Part shown: positions 1 through 10,140 of the stretch, one piece after another
Layout: every line of letters begins with the position of its first letter
Position numbering within the stretch: position 1 is the first letter of the stretch
NCBI RefSeq assembly: GCF_006715725.1
Contig: NZ_VFNU01000001.1
Location: forward strand, 3,410,001 to 3,474,000
Source of the DNA: Nocardioides sp. SLBN-35
GTDB lineage: Bacteria > Actinomycetota > Actinomycetes > Propionibacteriales > Nocardioidaceae
Direction of reading: 5' to 3'
DNA length: 64,000 bases
The notes under the pieces: model-generated
Database searches by the model: none
Seen by the model: only the letters and a program-made list of their open reading frames with translations
Told to the model about the DNA's origin: nothing
Position numbers and translations under genes: made by a program

Positions 1-2513
1 TCGTCCGCGAACTCGCGCAGGCGGTACGCCTGCCGGGTCCGGTCGCCGTTGAAGGCGCCGGTGTCGGCGTTGTTGGCGTTGTCGCCGGTCGCCGCCGGGT
101 CGCTGTCGCCCTTGGACTTGAAGTGGTTGAGGACGACCGCGAACGCGTCGCTGTCGAGCGCTCCCTTGGCCTTGAACGCCTGGGCGAGCGGCTCGCGGGC
201 GTTGGCGAACTCGGTGGTCCCGAACAGGATGTCGGAGCTTCCCACGGTCTCGACGCTCGCAGCGCGGTAGATGAACGCCGGCCGGATCACATCCTGCTCG
301 GCAACCGCAGCGGCAACGGTGGCCTCGCCCGGGCTGTGCACGAACTTCCAGACCTCGGAGCCGGCAGCGTCGTTGAGCGCCGTGACCAGCGAGCGAAGTG
401 CGTCGTCGCGGTCCGTCTCGCCGAGCAGCTTGATCGAGTTCTCGACCTCCTGCAGACCCACGACGTCCGCGTTCAACGCGTTGATCGCGGTGACGATCTT
501 CGCCTTCTGGCGGTCGAGGCTCGCCTGGGTGGCCGCACCGCGAGGACCGTTGCCGGCGTTCACGCCGTTGGTGACCACACCGCAGCGGTTGTCGGCGATG
601 TGGTTGCCCTGCCGGTCGTCGTACCAGGTGCACTGGGTGTTGACCGGCGGCGACTGGGCCGCACCGGTCGCGACGTACTGCTCACCGGTGGTGTTGAAGT
701 AGTTGAGGACGTTGAACGTCGCGATCTTCAGGTCGCCGCCGACGGCACCTGGGGCCAGGTTGCCTGCCCGGGTGTCCTCGAAGGTCGCCGTGCCCGCGCC
801 GTTGTCGAAGATGGGCGAGATCGGCTGGAACTTCCAGGTGTTGTTGCGGAAGTCGAGGACGACCGGACCGGTGAGGGTCACCGCCGCGCCCACCCGCACG
901 GCATTCGTCTTGGTGAGCCACGGCAGGGGCTGATTCTTGGCGGCGGCATTCGTCATGTAGTTGAGCGATGTTCCGTCGTCCAGGGCTACGGCACGAGCCG
1001 CGTTGTCCGCCTTGATCGCGTCGAGCTCGGTGGTGTCGGTGTCGGCCGCGTGCTCGGTCGGCTGGCGCAACGGACGGTCGCCGGTGGCGAGGCCGATCTC
1101 CCCGAAGGTGTTGATGTTGTAGGAGTTGGTGACCGTGAAGTCGTCCGTGGGTGCGAGCAGCATGCCCTCCTGCGCCTCGCGCCCCGCCTCGGTCGTCGGG
1201 TAGGCGATCGCGAGGGGCGTCACGCCCTCGAGCGGCTCCGCGAGCTCGGTGACGCCACCGGCCCCGGGGGTGATCTCGGTCAAGGCGTCGAAGGCTTCGC
1301 TCACGGTGCCGGTGACCTGCACGGAATCACCGATCGCCACGTCGGACGGCATGGCGTTGGCGCCATAGACGAAGATCGCGTCGGACGCACCGGGCGTGGT
1401 GTCCGTGGCACCGGTGCCGCCGGTCTGGATGTACATGCCGTCGAAGCTGGAGTCGGCGAACGACGGGTCCTTGTACATCGCCGTGACGACACCAGTGGTC
1501 GTGACGACCTGCCCGGCCTTGGGTGAGGTGGCTCCCGTGCCCTGGATCTCGGCGATCGTGAGGGTCGTGGGCGCCGCCGCGATCGTGATCGTGAAGTCGA
1601 CCGTGTCAGTCAGGGCCGTGCCGGCCGTGCTGTCGGTGACCGTCGCGGTGACCGGGAACGACCCCACGCCGCTCGGGGTACCGCTCAGAGCGCCGGACGG
1701 GCTCAGCGTCACCCCGGTGGGCGGCGTGCCGCTGGTGATCGCCCAGGTGTACGGCGCGACGCCGCCGGTCGCGGACAGGTTGACCTGGGTGAGAGCCACG
1801 CCGTTGTAGCCCGTCACCTCGGTCTGGTTCGCCGCTTCGAGCGGCTGGACCGCGTTCTCGTGGCTGTTGGTCGGCGTCGGCGCGCCGACCGTGAAGTCGG
1901 TGTTGTTCGCGTCCGTGTCGGCCCCTGTCGCCGAGCGCGCAGCCGACGTCGTGCCCGAAAGCGTCGTGCCCTGGGCGAGGGACTCGAAGGTGTTGGCCGT
2001 CCCGTAGCCGACGGCGTCGACGACGCCCGTCGTGTTCTTGATATCGCCCGTCGGCAAGTTGAGTGTGCTCTGGTTGCCAAGGACCACCAGGCCCGAACTG
2101 GTGCTCATCGCCAGGTTGCCGGTGACGTCGGCCGCGGGCATCGCCGTGCCGTTGGCCACGTTGCCCGACCCCTGGATGAGGTAGTGGCCGTGCGCCGGGA
2201 TAGAGCCCGTGAGGTCGGTCTTGTTCGTGATGTTGGACGGGTTCGCCCGTGTCGCGCTGCCGTAGAAGACGGCCCAGCCGCTCAGGTCAACCGCAGTATC
2301 CGTCGGGTTGTAGAGCTCGATGAAGTCATTGGTGAACGACGACACCGGGAAGCCGCCGCCGGCGGCGAGCCCGCCGCCGCCGTACACCTCTGAGATCACC
2401 ACACCCGTGCCGCCGGGGTCCGCCTGAGCGGGCGTGGTCTGGACGGCGGCGAGTCCCGTGGCGGCGATCGCCGCGCCGAGGGAGCCGAAGAGGAGCTGTT
2501 TCACTGAGCGCAT
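1..2513 (-). CDS. Secreted ExeM/NucH-like endonuclease, C-terminus cut by window edge
   Basis: At least 837 codons are open from an ATG at 2513 and no stop is reached before base 1, so the C-terminus lies outside. The N-terminus (MRSVKQLLFGSLGAAIAA, then an A-Q-A cut region) is a Sec signal peptide. A lamin-tail-like domain follows (VVISEVYGGGG, FIELYNPTDTAVDLSGW), then a putative Ig-like repeat (LSGTPSGVGSFPVTATVTD), an OB-fold segment as in ExeM proteins (TIAEIQGTGATSPKAGQVV) and an endonuclease/exonuclease/phosphatase domain (KIATFNVLNYF, VVGLQEVENS, NHFKSKGDSD). Family members are extracellular DNases that supply phosphate and nucleosides or remodel biofilm. A GGAAG lies shortly before the ATG. 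Family is confident; the substrate is inferred. Confidence 0.85.
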   Translation of the reverse strand, partial: MRSVKQLLFGSLGAAIAATGLAAVQTTPAQADPGGTGVVISEVYGGGGLAAGGGFPVSSFTNDFIELYNPTDTAVDLSGWAVFYGSATRANPSNITNKTDLTGSIPAHGHYLIQGSGNVANGTAMPAADVTGNLAMSTSSGLVVLGNQSTLNLPTGDIKNTTGVVDAVGYGTANTFESLAQGTTLSGTTSAARSATGADTDANNTDFTVGAPTPTNSHENAVQPLEAANQTEVTGYNGVALTQVNLSATGGVAPYTWAITSGTPPTGVTLSPSGALSGTPSGVGSFPVTATVTDSTAGTALTDTVDFTITIAAAPTTLTIAEIQGTGATSPKAGQVVTTTGVVTAMYKDPSFADSSFDGMYIQTGGTGATDTTPGASDAIFVYGANAMPSDVAIGDSVQVTGTVSEAFDALTEITPGAGGVTELAEPLEGVTPLAIAYPTTEAGREAQEGMLLAPTDDFTVTNSYNINTFGEIGLATGDRPLRQPTEHAADTDTTELDAIKADNAARAVALDDGTSLNYMTNAAAKNQPLPWLTKTNAVRVGAAVTLTGPVVLDFRNNTWKFQPISPIFDNGAGTATFEDTRAGNLAPGAVGGDLKIATFNVLNYFNTTGEQYVATGAAQSPPVNTQCTWYDDRQGNHIADNRCGVVTNGVNAGNGPRGAATQASLDRQKAKIVTAINALNADVVGLQEVENSIKLLGETDRDDALRSLVTALNDAAGSEVWKFVHSPGEATVAAAVAEQDVIRPAFIYRAASVETVGSSDILFGTTEFANAREPLAQAFKAKGALDSDAFAVVLNHFKSKGDSDPAATGDNANNADTGAFNGDRTRQAYRLREFAD

Positions 2514-2599
2514 GAGCTACTTCCGAGGTCGTCAAAGCGGCAAAGGACAGCCGATCGCGCGCGCCCGAGATGCCAGCGAGAACGGGGGGAAGGGTCCTT

Positions 2600-2630
2600 A
2601 ACCTAGGCTGCGCCTCGGTCCGACTGGCAA
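2600..2630 (-). promoter_or_regulatory. Candidate promoter of the secreted nuclease
   Basis: On the minus strand TTGCCA (2625-2630) is followed after 19 nt by TAGGTT (2600-2605), giving a leader of roughly 80 nt before the ATG at 2513. The spacer is long for a housekeeping promoter, so this is tentative. The rest of 2514-2723 shows no gene. Confidence 0.3.
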
Positions 2631-2723
2631 GGGCCTGAGGAAAATCAAGTGACGAAAAGGCGACGCCCTGCCGTCAGATGTTGCCCTTGCGGTCCGGTGG
2701 ACCGGACGATCTCAGCGAGACGC

Positions 2724-3365
2724 TCAGGCGGCCGACGGCTTGCGGATCGAGTGGCGCTGCTTCCAGACGTCGCGGAAGAACTCGTAGCCGGACCAGATGG
2801 TCAGCACGAACGCGACGAGCAGCAGCACGATCGCGCCGACGTAGACGACCTCGCCGGGTACGTCGAGCCAGCCGTCGACCTCGAGCAGCGGCAGGGTGAG
2901 GAAGCCGAGGGCGAGGGCCTGGGCGGCGGTCTTCCACTTGCCGCTCTGGGCGGCGGCGATGACGACCGACTTGAGCACCGACAGGCGCAGCAGGGTGACC
3001 GCCCACTCGCGGACCAGGACGACGATCGTGATCGTCCACATCCACCAGGTGTCCATGATGATCGACAGGCCGATGAAGGCCATGCCGGTGATCGCCTTGT
3101 CGGCGATCGGGTCGGCGATCTTGCCGAAGTCGGTGACCAGGTTGCGGGCCCGGGCGATGTCGCCGTCGACCTTGTCGGTGACCATCGCGACGAAGAAGAT
3201 CGCCCAGGCGACGGTGCGCCAGGTGATCGAGTCGCCCCCGTCGTACAGCAGCGCCCAGCCGTAGAAGGGCACCAGCACGATCCGCAGCGTGGTCAGCGCG
3301 TTGGGGAGGTTCCAGTTGCTCGGCTTGGCCGCGGTCGGGGTCTGCCCCGTGCTGGTCTCGCTCAT
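2724..3365 (-). CDS. pgsA: CDP-diacylglycerol--glycerol-3-phosphate 3-phosphatidyltransferase (PgsA)
   Basis: Integral membrane enzyme that makes phosphatidylglycerophosphate from CDP-diacylglycerol and glycerol 3-phosphate, feeding phosphatidylglycerol and cardiolipin. The 213-residue protein carries the full CDP-alcohol phosphotransferase motif D-x2-D-G-x2-A-R-x8-G-x3-D-x3-D, at D64, D67, G68, A71, R72, G81, D85 and D89. Several hydrophobic helices surround it. Its start overlaps the rimO stop by 4 bp, so it is translationally coupled and last in the ftsK-rodZ-rimO-pgsA run. In many actinobacteria cinA follows here; in this genome a divergent layout with a nuclease gene is found instead. 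The closely related phosphatidylinositol phosphate synthase is the main alternative. Confidence 0.9.
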   Translation of the reverse strand: MSETSTGQTPTAAKPSNWNLPNALTTLRIVLVPFYGWALLYDGGDSITWRTVAWAIFFVAMVTDKVDGDIARARNLVTDFGKIADPIADKAITGMAFIGLSIIMDTWWMWTITIVVLVREWAVTLLRLSVLKSVVIAAAQSGKWKTAAQALALGFLTLPLLEVDGWLDVPGEVVYVGAIVLLLVAFVLTIWSGYEFFRDVWKQRHSIRKPSAA

Positions 3366-4819
3366 CCCTGTCCTCCTGCGGGTTCGGCGATCAGGTCGAC
3401 GCCGTCGGTGGCGACGACGACCGCGGTGACGAGGTCACCCACACGCGCGTCGGGCGCGCCGAGCACCCGGGTGGTGCCGTCGACCTCAGGGCCCTGTTGG
3501 GCGGCGCGTCCCTCGATGGTGCCGTCACCGGTGCCGTCGGGGTCGAGCTCCTCGACGAGCACCTCGACGGTGCTGCCGATCCGCTCCTCCGCGCGCTGCG
3601 AGGTGAGCTCGGAGACCAGGTCGTTGAGGTGCTGGACGCGGGCGTTGATCTCGTCCTCGTCGAGCTTGCCGTCGAGCTTCTCGGCCTCGGTGCCGTCCTC
3701 GTCGGAGTAGCCGAACACACCGGTCACGTCCATCCGCGCGGCGACCAGGAAGTCGCACAGCGTCTGGAACTCCTCCTCGGTCTCGCCGGGGAAGCCGACG
3801 ATGACGTTGGAGCGCACGCCCGCCTCGGGCGCGAGTCCGCGTACCTGCTCGAGCAGGCCGAGGAAGCTCTCCGGGTCGCCGAAGCGGCGCATCCGGCGCA
3901 GCACCGTGGCGCTGGCGTGCTGGAACGACAGGTCGAAGTACGGCGCCACGCCGGGGGTGGTCGCGATGGCGCGGACCAGTCCGGGGCGGGTCTCGGCGGG
4001 CTGCAGGTAGGAGACCCGGACCCGCTCGATGCCGTCGATCCCGGTCAGCTCGGGCAGCAGCGTCTCGAGCAGGCCGAGGTCGCCGAGGTCCTTGCCGTAG
4101 GACGTGGAGTTCTCCGAGACGAGGAACAGCTCCTTGACGCCCTGCTCGGCGAGCCAGTGCGCCTCCTGCAGGACGTCGGAGGGCCGGCGGCTGACGAACG
4201 AGCCGCGGAACATGGGGATCGCGCAGAAGGTGCAGCGCCGGTCGCAGCCGCTGGCGAGCTTGAGCGGGGCCATCGGGCCGCCGTCGAGGCGGCGCCGGAT
4301 GGCGGAGCGGCCCGGGATGGCGATGTCGACGTCGGCGCCGAACCCGGCGGTCTCGGCCGTCTCGACGACCGCCTGCCGCTCAGCGGGGCTGATCGGCAGC
4401 AGCAGCCGCCGGTCGCGCGGGGTGTGCGGGTGCGGCCGCTCGCCGGCCAGGATCGAGCGCAGGCGGCCGGAGATGTCCTGGTAGTCGTCGAAGCCCAGCA
4501 CGGCGTCGGCCTCGGGCAGCGAGTCGGCGAGCTCCTCGCCGTACCGCTCGGCCAGGCAGCCCACCGCCACGACGGCCTGCGGCCGGCCCGACTCCTTGAG
4601 GTCGGCGGCAGCGAGCAGGGTGTCGATCGAGTCCTTCTTGGCCGCGTCGACGAAGCCGCACGTGTTGACCACGACCGTGTCGGCGTCCTCGGGGTCCTCG
4701 ACGAGCGTGAAGCCGTCCGCGGCGAGGCGGCCGGCCAGCTCCTCGGAGTCGACGTCGTTGCGCGCGCACCCGAGGGTGAGCAGCGCGACCGAGACGGGGT
4801 TCGTGGGTGTGCTGGTCAT
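3362..4819 (-). CDS. rimO: Ribosomal protein S12 methylthiotransferase RimO
   Basis: Radical SAM enzyme that methylthiolates an aspartate of ribosomal protein S12. The 485-residue protein has the N-terminal MTTase domain with its three cysteines ([24 protein letters not shown]), which bind the auxiliary 4Fe-4S cluster. The radical SAM motif C-x3-C-x2-C follows ([18 protein letters not shown]), and a C-terminal TRAM-like region starts near [12 protein letters not shown]. These features and the position before pgsA favour RimO over the tRNA enzyme MiaB. The ATG at 4819 has no clear Shine-Dalgarno sequence but has TATCCT 9 nt upstream, so it probably has its own nearly leaderless transcript. Confidence 0.95.
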   Translation of the reverse strand: MTSTPTNPVSVALLTLGCARNDVDSEELAGRLAADGFTLVEDPEDADTVVVNTCGFVDAAKKDSIDTLLAAADLKESGRPQAVVAVGCLAERYGEELADSLPEADAVLGFDDYQDISGRLRSILAGERPHPHTPRDRRLLLPISPAERQAVVETAETAGFGADVDIAIPGRSAIRRRLDGGPMAPLKLASGCDRRCTFCAIPMFRGSFVSRRPSDVLQEAHWLAEQGVKELFLVSENSTSYGKDLGDLGLLETLLPELTGIDGIERVRVSYLQPAETRPGLVRAIATTPGVAPYFDLSFQHASATVLRRMRRFGDPESFLGLLEQVRGLAPEAGVRSNVIVGFPGETEEEFQTLCDFLVAARMDVTGVFGYSDEDGTEAEKLDGKLDEDEINARVQHLNDLVSELTSQRAEERIGSTVEVLVEELDPDGTGDGTIEGRAAQQGPEVDGTTRVLGAPDARVGDLVTAVVVATDGVDLIAEPAGGQG

Positions 4820-4828
4820 GTCCGGTCG

Positions 4829-4834
4829 AGGATA
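4829..4834 (-). promoter_or_regulatory. -10 element of rimO (near-leaderless)
   Basis: TATCCT on the minus strand, 9 nt before the rimO ATG. It fits the TANNNT class seen repeatedly in this window. Confidence 0.5.
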
Positions 4835-4874
4835 CCGGCGGACGTGGGCCCGCCGGCATTCCTCGGTCGTGTGA

Positions 4875-6464
4875 TCAGGAGCCCGCGACGGTCTTGGAGA
4901 CCTCGGACCCGGTCTCGCCGAGCGCCTGCGGCTTCTTGCCGCCGATCGCGTAGGTCACCGACCCGTCGGAGCTCCAGATCCGCACCGGCGGCACCACCTT
5001 GAGCTCGGAGGTCTGCCCGAAGGCCAGGTTGCCGTCGAAGACGATCTCGCCGGCGGCGTCGCGGATGACAAGCTGGGCTCCCCCGCCGGCCGCGACCAGG
5101 CTCAGCTTGACCGGGTCGCCCTTCGCGGCGGCGGCCTTGGAGATGCCGCCGCTCTGGTTGAGGACGGGGGTGTCGCCGACCGGGGCGGGGCCGCCCATGA
5201 CCAGACGGGCCACGGACCAGACCAGCACCGCGCCCATCACCGCGGCGATGAGCACCGACCAGTTGCGGCCGCCGCGGGTGCTGCGGATCGAGCCACCGGT
5301 GCCGGTGGCGAGCTCGGCCTCGAACACGCGACGAGGGTCGACGGGGGCGTCGGCATAGGTGTCGTCGTACGACGCCACGAGCGGACCCGCGTCGATGCCG
5401 AGCACCCGCGCGAGGGTGCGCAGGTGGCCACGGGCATAGAAGTCGCCACCGCAGGGAGCGAAGTCGTCGACCTCGATCGCCTCGATGACGTGGGGACGGA
5501 TCCGGGTCCGCTCGGAGAGCTGGTCGATCGTCAGCCGCAGACGGTCGCGGGCGGCGGTCAGCTCGGGCCCGATGACCGGCTGGGCGGCCGGCTGCAGCGC
5601 GAGGTCCTCGAGGACGACGGTGACGTCCCCGGCCTGCTCGGTCGCGAGCGGCGCGTCGACGACCGGCGCCCGGATGAGGGTCGGGCGGTCCAGCTCGACC
5701 CGCGCCGCGAGCACGGTGGTGCGCTCGGGAGTGGGCGTCTCTTCCTCGACGGCAGCGAACTCGTCGGTGGTCTCGGTGTCCTCGGCGAGGACCACCTCAC
5801 CGGTGTCCTCGAAGTCGGCCTGCCGACCGCTCAGTCCGGCTGCCACCCGCGCGGCGATGCCGCGCCGGGCCTCGGGGGCGGCCGGCGCGTCGTCGGGGTA
5901 CAGGTCGCTCAGCGTGGGCACCGACTCGGCGCGGGGCGCGGTGCCCTCGTCGGCCAGGCCCGGCACCACCTCCACCACGTCGGCACGGCCGTCGGCGAGG
6001 TCGGCCAGCGCGTCGCTCAGGGAGCCGGTCTCGACGCCGACCACGCGAGTCGCCAGCGTCAGCGGTACGACGAGCTGCTGGTCGTCGTACCCGTCGACGA
6101 GGACGTGCCCGTCGCGGACCAGGCCACGTCGCGGCAGGTGCTCGAGACAGTCGATCTCGGGCCAGGCGATCCCGCGCCAGGTCGCCCCCTGGCGCACCCG
6201 CACGCCGTGGTGGTCGGCGACCAGCAGCGGAGCACGACCGTCGACGAGGGCGGCCACGTGCGCGACGGCGACCAGGGCCAGCACGCCGAAGGACACCCAG
6301 TCCAGGGTGCTGCCGCCACTGAAGGCGCGCACCGCGAAGGCGACCGTCAGCAGCGCGGCGAACCCGCCGACCGAGGCCGACAGGGCGATGTTGCGGCGGA
6401 CCTCGATCTGGCGGCCGGTGGTCTCGATCGGGTGCTCGGTCGGGTTCTCGCTCATCTCGCTCAC
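4875..6464 (-). CDS. RodZ-like membrane protein: PH-like N-domain, HTH_25, TM, DUF4115
   Basis: The 529-residue protein starts with two hydrophobic helices (about 25-48 and 53-75), then a basic, PH-like strand-rich segment ([20 protein letters not shown]). A long acidic, low-complexity linker follows. A RodZ-type helix-turn-helix starts at E301 ([20 protein letters not shown], with [16 protein letters not shown]). A single membrane helix lies near residue 405, and the end is a beta-rich DUF4115-like domain. RodZ links MreB to the cell wall machinery in rods; the role in actinobacteria is less clear. Its ATG overlaps the ftsK stop by 4 bp. The extra N-terminal membrane/PH-like part is not in classical RodZ, which has one HTH and one TM segment. 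Confidence 0.75.
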   Translation of the reverse strand: MSEMSENPTEHPIETTGRQIEVRRNIALSASVGGFAALLTVAFAVRAFSGGSTLDWVSFGVLALVAVAHVAALVDGRAPLLVADHHGVRVRQGATWRGIAWPEIDCLEHLPRRGLVRDGHVLVDGYDDQQLVVPLTLATRVVGVETGSLSDALADLADGRADVVEVVPGLADEGTAPRAESVPTLSDLYPDDAPAAPEARRGIAARVAAGLSGRQADFEDTGEVVLAEDTETTDEFAAVEEETPTPERTTVLAARVELDRPTLIRAPVVDAPLATEQAGDVTVVLEDLALQPAAQPVIGPELTAARDRLRLTIDQLSERTRIRPHVIEAIEVDDFAPCGGDFYARGHLRTLARVLGIDAGPLVASYDDTYADAPVDPRRVFEAELATGTGGSIRSTRGGRNWSVLIAAVMGAVLVWSVARLVMGGPAPVGDTPVLNQSGGISKAAAAKGDPVKLSLVAAGGGAQLVIRDAAGEIVFDGNLAFGQTSELKVVPPVRIWSSDGSVTYAIGGKKPQALGETGSEVSKTVAGS

Positions 6465-9067
6465 GCCTCCCCCTGGATGGTCATGATCACGGCATCGATC
6501 TCGTCGGGCTTGACCAGCACGTCGCGCGCCTTGGACCCCTCGCTGGGCCCGACGACGCCGCGGCTCTCGAGGATGTCCATCAGCCGGCCGGCCTTGGCGA
6601 AGCCGACACGGAGCTTGCGCTGCAGCATCGAGGTGGAGCCGAACTGCGTGGAGACCACGAGCTCGATCGCCTGGATGACCAGGTCCATGTCGTCGCCGAT
6701 GTCGTCGTCGAGCACCTTGCTGGACGCTGCCGGCGCGGTGACGTCCTCGCGGTAGCTCGGCTCGAGCTGGCCCTTGCAGTGCTTGACGACCTGCTGGATC
6801 TCGGGCTCGCTGACCCAGGAGCCCTGCACGCGGATCGGCTTCGAGGCACCCATCGGCAGGAAGAGACCGTCACCCTGGCCGACCAGCTTCTCGGCGCCCG
6901 GGGTGTCGAGGATGACCCGGCTGTCGGCGAGGCTGGACGTCGCGAACGCCAGACGGGACGGGACGTTCGCCTTGATCAGGCCGGTGACGACGTCGACCGA
7001 CGGGCGCTGCGTCGCGAGCACCAGGTGGATGCCAGCGGCACGGGCGAGCTGGGTGATCCGGACGATCGAGCTCTCCACGTCACGCGGAGCGACCATCATC
7101 AGGTCCGCGAGCTCATCGACGATCACCAGCAGGTACGGGTACGGCGTCAGCGTGCGCTCGCTGCCCGGCGGGACCTCGACCTTGCCCTCGCGCACGGCCT
7201 TGTTGAAGTCGTTGATGTGCCGGAATCCGAAGTTGGCCAGGTCGTCGTACCGCATGTCCATCTCGCGGCAGACCCACTCGAGCGCCTCGGCGGCCTTCTT
7301 GGGGTTGGTGATGATCGGCGTGATCAGGTGCGGGACGCCCTCGTAGGCGTTCAGCTCGACCCGCTTGGGGTCGACCATGATCATCCGCACCTCGTCGGGC
7401 GTGGAGCGCATCAGCACCGAGGTGATCATCGAGTTGATGAAGCTCGACTTTCCGGAGCCGGTGGCACCGGCGACCAGCAGGTGCGGCATCTTCGCGAGGT
7501 TCGCGACGACGAAGCCGCCCTCGACGTCCTTGCCGAGGCCCGCCACCAGCGGGTGGTGGTCGGTGCGAGCGACGTTGGAGCGGAGCACGTCGCCGAGGGA
7601 GACGATCTCCTTGTCGGTATTGGGGATCTCGACGCCGACCGCGGACTTGCCGGGGATCGGGCTGAGGATGCGGACGTCCTCCGAGCCGACGGCGTAGGAG
7701 ATGTTGCGCTGGACGCCGAGGATCTTCTCGACCTTGACGCCCGTGCCGAGCTCGATCTCGTAGCGGGTGACCGTCGGGCCGCGCGTGTAGCCGGTGACCT
7801 GTGCATCGACGTTGAACTCGTCGAGCACGCCCTGCAGCCGGCTGACGACGTCGTCGCTGGCCTTGGAGCGCGCCCGGTGCGGGTCGCCCGGCTTGAGCGC
7901 GGTGGCGTCGGGCAGCGTGTAGACGATGTCGCCGGACAGGGCGAGCTGCTCGACGCGCTGGGGCAGGTCGGCGTGCGGCGGCGGCTCGAGCTCGCCGGTC
8001 TCGTCGTCGGCGGTCGTGGACTGCGCCAGCCGACGGGCGATGAGCGCGTTCGACCCTGCCTCCGGGTCGACCGGCTCGTCGTCGACGAGCGGCACGTCGA
8101 TGGGCGTGAGCAGCTCCATCGACTCCTCGGCCGGGTTCGGCTCCTCGTCCTTCTTGCGCCGCCGCTTCTTCGGCTCGGCGAGGACCGGGGAGTCGTACGC
8201 CGGGTCGCCCATCCGCTCGAAGGTGTCGTCGATGCTCAGCGGACCGGCGTTCTCGTCGTCGTGGTGGCGGCCGAGCAGCAGGTCGCCGATCTCGCGCAGC
8301 CGGTCGGGCACGCGGTACAGCGGCGTCGCCGTGATCACGAGGACACCGAAGAAGGCCAGCAGCGCCAGCAGCGGTACGACGACCGCCGGCGCACGGAGCA
8401 GGTCGAGCAGCAGCGCCGAGACGACGTACCCGACCGCGCCGCCGCCGTCGCGCAGCGGCGTGGTGTCGCCCTGGACGGGCTCGGGGCTGCCGTTGGCGAT
8501 GTGGACGATGCCGAGCAGCCCGAACGCGAAGGCGGTCCAGCCGATGACCTGGCGACCGACCGGGCCGTTGCCGACCGGGTCGCGCATGACGCGCCAGCCC
8601 GCGGCCAGCACGAGCAGCGGCACGAACCAGCCGATCTTGCCGACCGAGCCGGACACCGCGGCGCGGGTGAAGTCCATGACGCCACCGGGCACCTCGAACC
8701 AGACCGCGCCGGTGATGATCAACGCAAGCGCGACCAGGAGCAGGCCGAAGCCGTCGCGACGCTGCTCGGGGTCGATGTCACGGGCGCCGTGACCGACTCC
8801 GCGGGTGACCGCGCCGATGCCGTGGGCGAAGGCGAGCCACAGGGCGACCACTCCCCTGCCGAGCGCGGTGAACGCGCGCAGCACCGGCCCGGGCCCGCTG
8901 CGCACGGCGCGCGGGGCAGGCCGCTTCGCCGCCGACTTCTTGGCCGGCGGTCGCTTCTTGGTGGTCGTACTCCGGGTACGCGAGCTGGCTGTCTTCTTCA
9001 CGCCCGAGCGGGAGGAAGAACTGGTCCTGCTGCGCGACGCCGGCGGGGAAGACGTACGGGTCGCCAT
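6461..9067 (-). CDS. ftsK: DNA translocase FtsK/SpoIIIE
   Basis: Septal DNA pump that clears chromosome DNA at division. The protein is 868 residues from the ATG at 9067. A basic, Ser/Thr-rich tail comes first, then four or more membrane helices, then an acidic linker. The motor domain has Walker A GATGSGKS with K540 and Walker [14 protein letters not shown]. The end is a winged-helix gamma domain ([20 protein letters not shown]) that reads KOPS/SRS polarity sequences. An in-frame GTG at 9094 would add nine residues. TAGGTT lies 7 nt upstream of the ATG, so I prefer 9067 with a leaderless mRNA. It is first in the ftsK-rodZ-rimO-pgsA run. Confidence 0.95.
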   Translation of the reverse strand: MATRTSSPPASRSRTSSSSRSGVKKTASSRTRSTTTKKRPPAKKSAAKRPAPRAVRSGPGPVLRAFTALGRGVVALWLAFAHGIGAVTRGVGHGARDIDPEQRRDGFGLLLVALALIITGAVWFEVPGGVMDFTRAAVSGSVGKIGWFVPLLVLAAGWRVMRDPVGNGPVGRQVIGWTAFAFGLLGIVHIANGSPEPVQGDTTPLRDGGGAVGYVVSALLLDLLRAPAVVVPLLALLAFFGVLVITATPLYRVPDRLREIGDLLLGRHHDDENAGPLSIDDTFERMGDPAYDSPVLAEPKKRRRKKDEEPNPAEESMELLTPIDVPLVDDEPVDPEAGSNALIARRLAQSTTADDETGELEPPPHADLPQRVEQLALSGDIVYTLPDATALKPGDPHRARSKASDDVVSRLQGVLDEFNVDAQVTGYTRGPTVTRYEIELGTGVKVEKILGVQRNISYAVGSEDVRILSPIPGKSAVGVEIPNTDKEIVSLGDVLRSNVARTDHHPLVAGLGKDVEGGFVVANLAKMPHLLVAGATGSGKSSFINSMITSVLMRSTPDEVRMIMVDPKRVELNAYEGVPHLITPIITNPKKAAEALEWVCREMDMRYDDLANFGFRHINDFNKAVREGKVEVPPGSERTLTPYPYLLVIVDELADLMMVAPRDVESSIVRITQLARAAGIHLVLATQRPSVDVVTGLIKANVPSRLAFATSSLADSRVILDTPGAEKLVGQGDGLFLPMGASKPIRVQGSWVSEPEIQQVVKHCKGQLEPSYREDVTAPAASSKVLDDDIGDDMDLVIQAIELVVSTQFGSTSMLQRKLRVGFAKAGRLMDILESRGVVGPSEGSKARDVLVKPDEIDAVIMTIQGEA

Positions 9068-9074
9068 GACACCA

Positions 9075-9080
9075 AACCTA
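9075..9080 (-). promoter_or_regulatory. -10 element of ftsK (leaderless)
   Basis: TAGGTT on the minus strand, 7 nt before the ATG at 9067. It decides the choice of that start over the upstream GTG. Confidence 0.5.
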
Positions 9081-9127
9081 GGCGATCGTCCCACCAGTCA
9101 CAGGGACCACAGAGGGGTGTGTCTCGC

Positions 9128-9149
9128 TTGACTCTGCACCATGGTGCAG
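9128..9149 (+). promoter_or_regulatory. MerR-type operator: -35 box with adjacent 16-bp perfect palindrome
   Basis: TTGACT (9128-9133) is followed at once by the perfect dyad CTGCACCATGGTGCAG (9134-9149). A dyad just downstream of the -35 box and inside the spacer is the hallmark of MerR-family promoters. The -10 is weak (around GTCGATC, 9151-9157), as expected where the activator must untwist an over-long spacer. The first gene starts at 9167, and the MerR gene is second, so the site would be autoregulatory. Confidence 0.7.
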
Positions 9150-9166
9150 GGTCGATCGTCACGTCC

Positions 9167-9595
9167 ATGAAGATCACTCCTCAATCAGCCCGTCGCGTCG
9201 TGCGCGCCTCCGCCGTCTACGACCTCATCGCCAGCGCCGGCTTCGCCCTGCCGTGGACCGTGGCCGGCACCTTCGCGCTGCTCGACAGCCTGCACCGGGC
9301 CTTCGGCCTCACCGGAGCCGTGCCCGACGCCGACGCGACCTTCACCGTCCTGTTCGCCAACCTGACCGGCAGCCTGGTCGTGGTGTGGTCCGTCGTCCGG
9401 ATCTGGCGTCCCACGCTCGCCTTCGGCGCGGCCGACACCGTCGCGCGGGTGCTGTTCTCGGCCGCCATGCTCAGCGCCCTCGGCAGCGGCGCGAGCCCGG
9501 TCGTCCTCGCGTTCCTGGTCCCCGAGCTCACCTGGGCCGTGGTCCAGGGCGGCGCCGTCGCGTTGGCGAGCGGTCGTCGTACCCTCGCGGCGTGA
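9167..9595 (+). CDS. Small four-helix membrane protein, unknown function
   Basis: A 142-residue hydrophobic protein with about four membrane helices: VYDLIASAGFALPWTVAGTF, an ANLTGSLVVVWSVV helix, one around FSAAMLSALG, and one in FLVPELTWAVVQGGAVAL. I do not recognise the family and no catalytic motif is visible. It starts at the ATG 18 nt after the MerR-type dyad and overlaps the MerR gene by 4 bp (GTGA), so it is the likely target of that regulator. A role in export or detoxification of the sensed ligand is possible but only inferred from context. Confidence 0.75.
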   Translation: MKITPQSARRVVRASAVYDLIASAGFALPWTVAGTFALLDSLHRAFGLTGAVPDADATFTVLFANLTGSLVVVWSVVRIWRPTLAFGAADTVARVLFSAAMLSALGSGASPVVLAFLVPELTWAVVQGGAVALASGRRTLAA

Positions 9596-10017
9596 ACATC
9601 GCCGAGCTGGCCGAGCGGGCCGGGGTGAAGGTCTCGACCCTGCGGTTCTACGAGCGCCGAGGCGTGCTGCCGGAGCCGCCCCGGACCACGAGCGGCTACC
9701 GCGACTTCGACGAGTCGGACGTGGTCCGGGTGCGCTACCTGCGCCGCGGACAGCAGCTCGGGTTCACTCTCGCCGAGCTCGGCGAGCTGACCGCGCTGTC
9801 GGGGACCCGGGTGGTCGTGGCGGGCGAGGTCGCCGCTCGCGGGCGGGACAAGCTCGCCGAGATCGACGCCCGGATCGCCGACCTGGTCCAGCTCCGCGGT
9901 GCCCTGGCCGGCCTTCTCGCCCTTCAGTGCACGGATCCCGACGAGCCCTGCCCGATCATGCATTCGCTCGGGAGCGAGGCCGGTCCCGAAGTTCCTGCGG
10001 CCCAGCGGCCCGCCTGA
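9592..10017 (+). CDS. MerR-family regulator with a CueR-like C-terminal cysteine pair
   Basis: 141 residues starting at a GTG inside the previous stop. The N-terminal MerR winged HTH is clear (AELAERAGVKVSTLRFYERR, then SGYRDFDESDVVRVRYLRR), followed by the dimerisation helix. The C-terminus has C113-TDPDEP-C120-PIM, matching the metal-binding loop of CueR/ZntR-type sensors. The extra helix cysteine of the Zn/Hg sensors is absent, as in the monovalent-metal sensor CueR. No copper ATPase or chaperone is adjacent, which is unusual for that group. It probably acts on the dyad at 9134-9149. The metal identity is an inference from two cysteines only. Confidence 0.85.
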   Translation: MNIAELAERAGVKVSTLRFYERRGVLPEPPRTTSGYRDFDESDVVRVRYLRRGQQLGFTLAELGELTALSGTRVVVAGEVAARGRDKLAEIDARIADLVQLRGALAGLLALQCTDPDEPCPIMHSLGSEAGPEVPAAQRPA

Positions 10018-10072
10018 CGCAGAGTTTGCTCCGAACCTCTGGACCGCCCGCATTCCTGCCCCTAGGGTGCCG

Positions 10073-10121
10073 AGAACGTGCGCGGGAGCCGGTACCCCTA
10101 GACCTGCCGAGGGCACGTTCT
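10073..10121. promoter_or_regulatory. 9-bp inverted repeat upstream of the M4 protease
   Basis: AGAACGTGC (10073-10081) is repeated inverted as GCACGTTCT (10113-10121), 31 nt apart, just before the GAGGAG ribosome site of the protease. It could be a regulator site or a leader stem. No regulator is assigned. Confidence 0.35.
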
Positions 10122-10140
10122 ATCTCGAGGAGAACATTTC

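Noticed and set aside
123..1526. Long plus-strand frame opposite the secreted nuclease
   Set aside because: The minus strand encodes recognisable LTD and nuclease motifs, so this frame is antisense noise of high GC.
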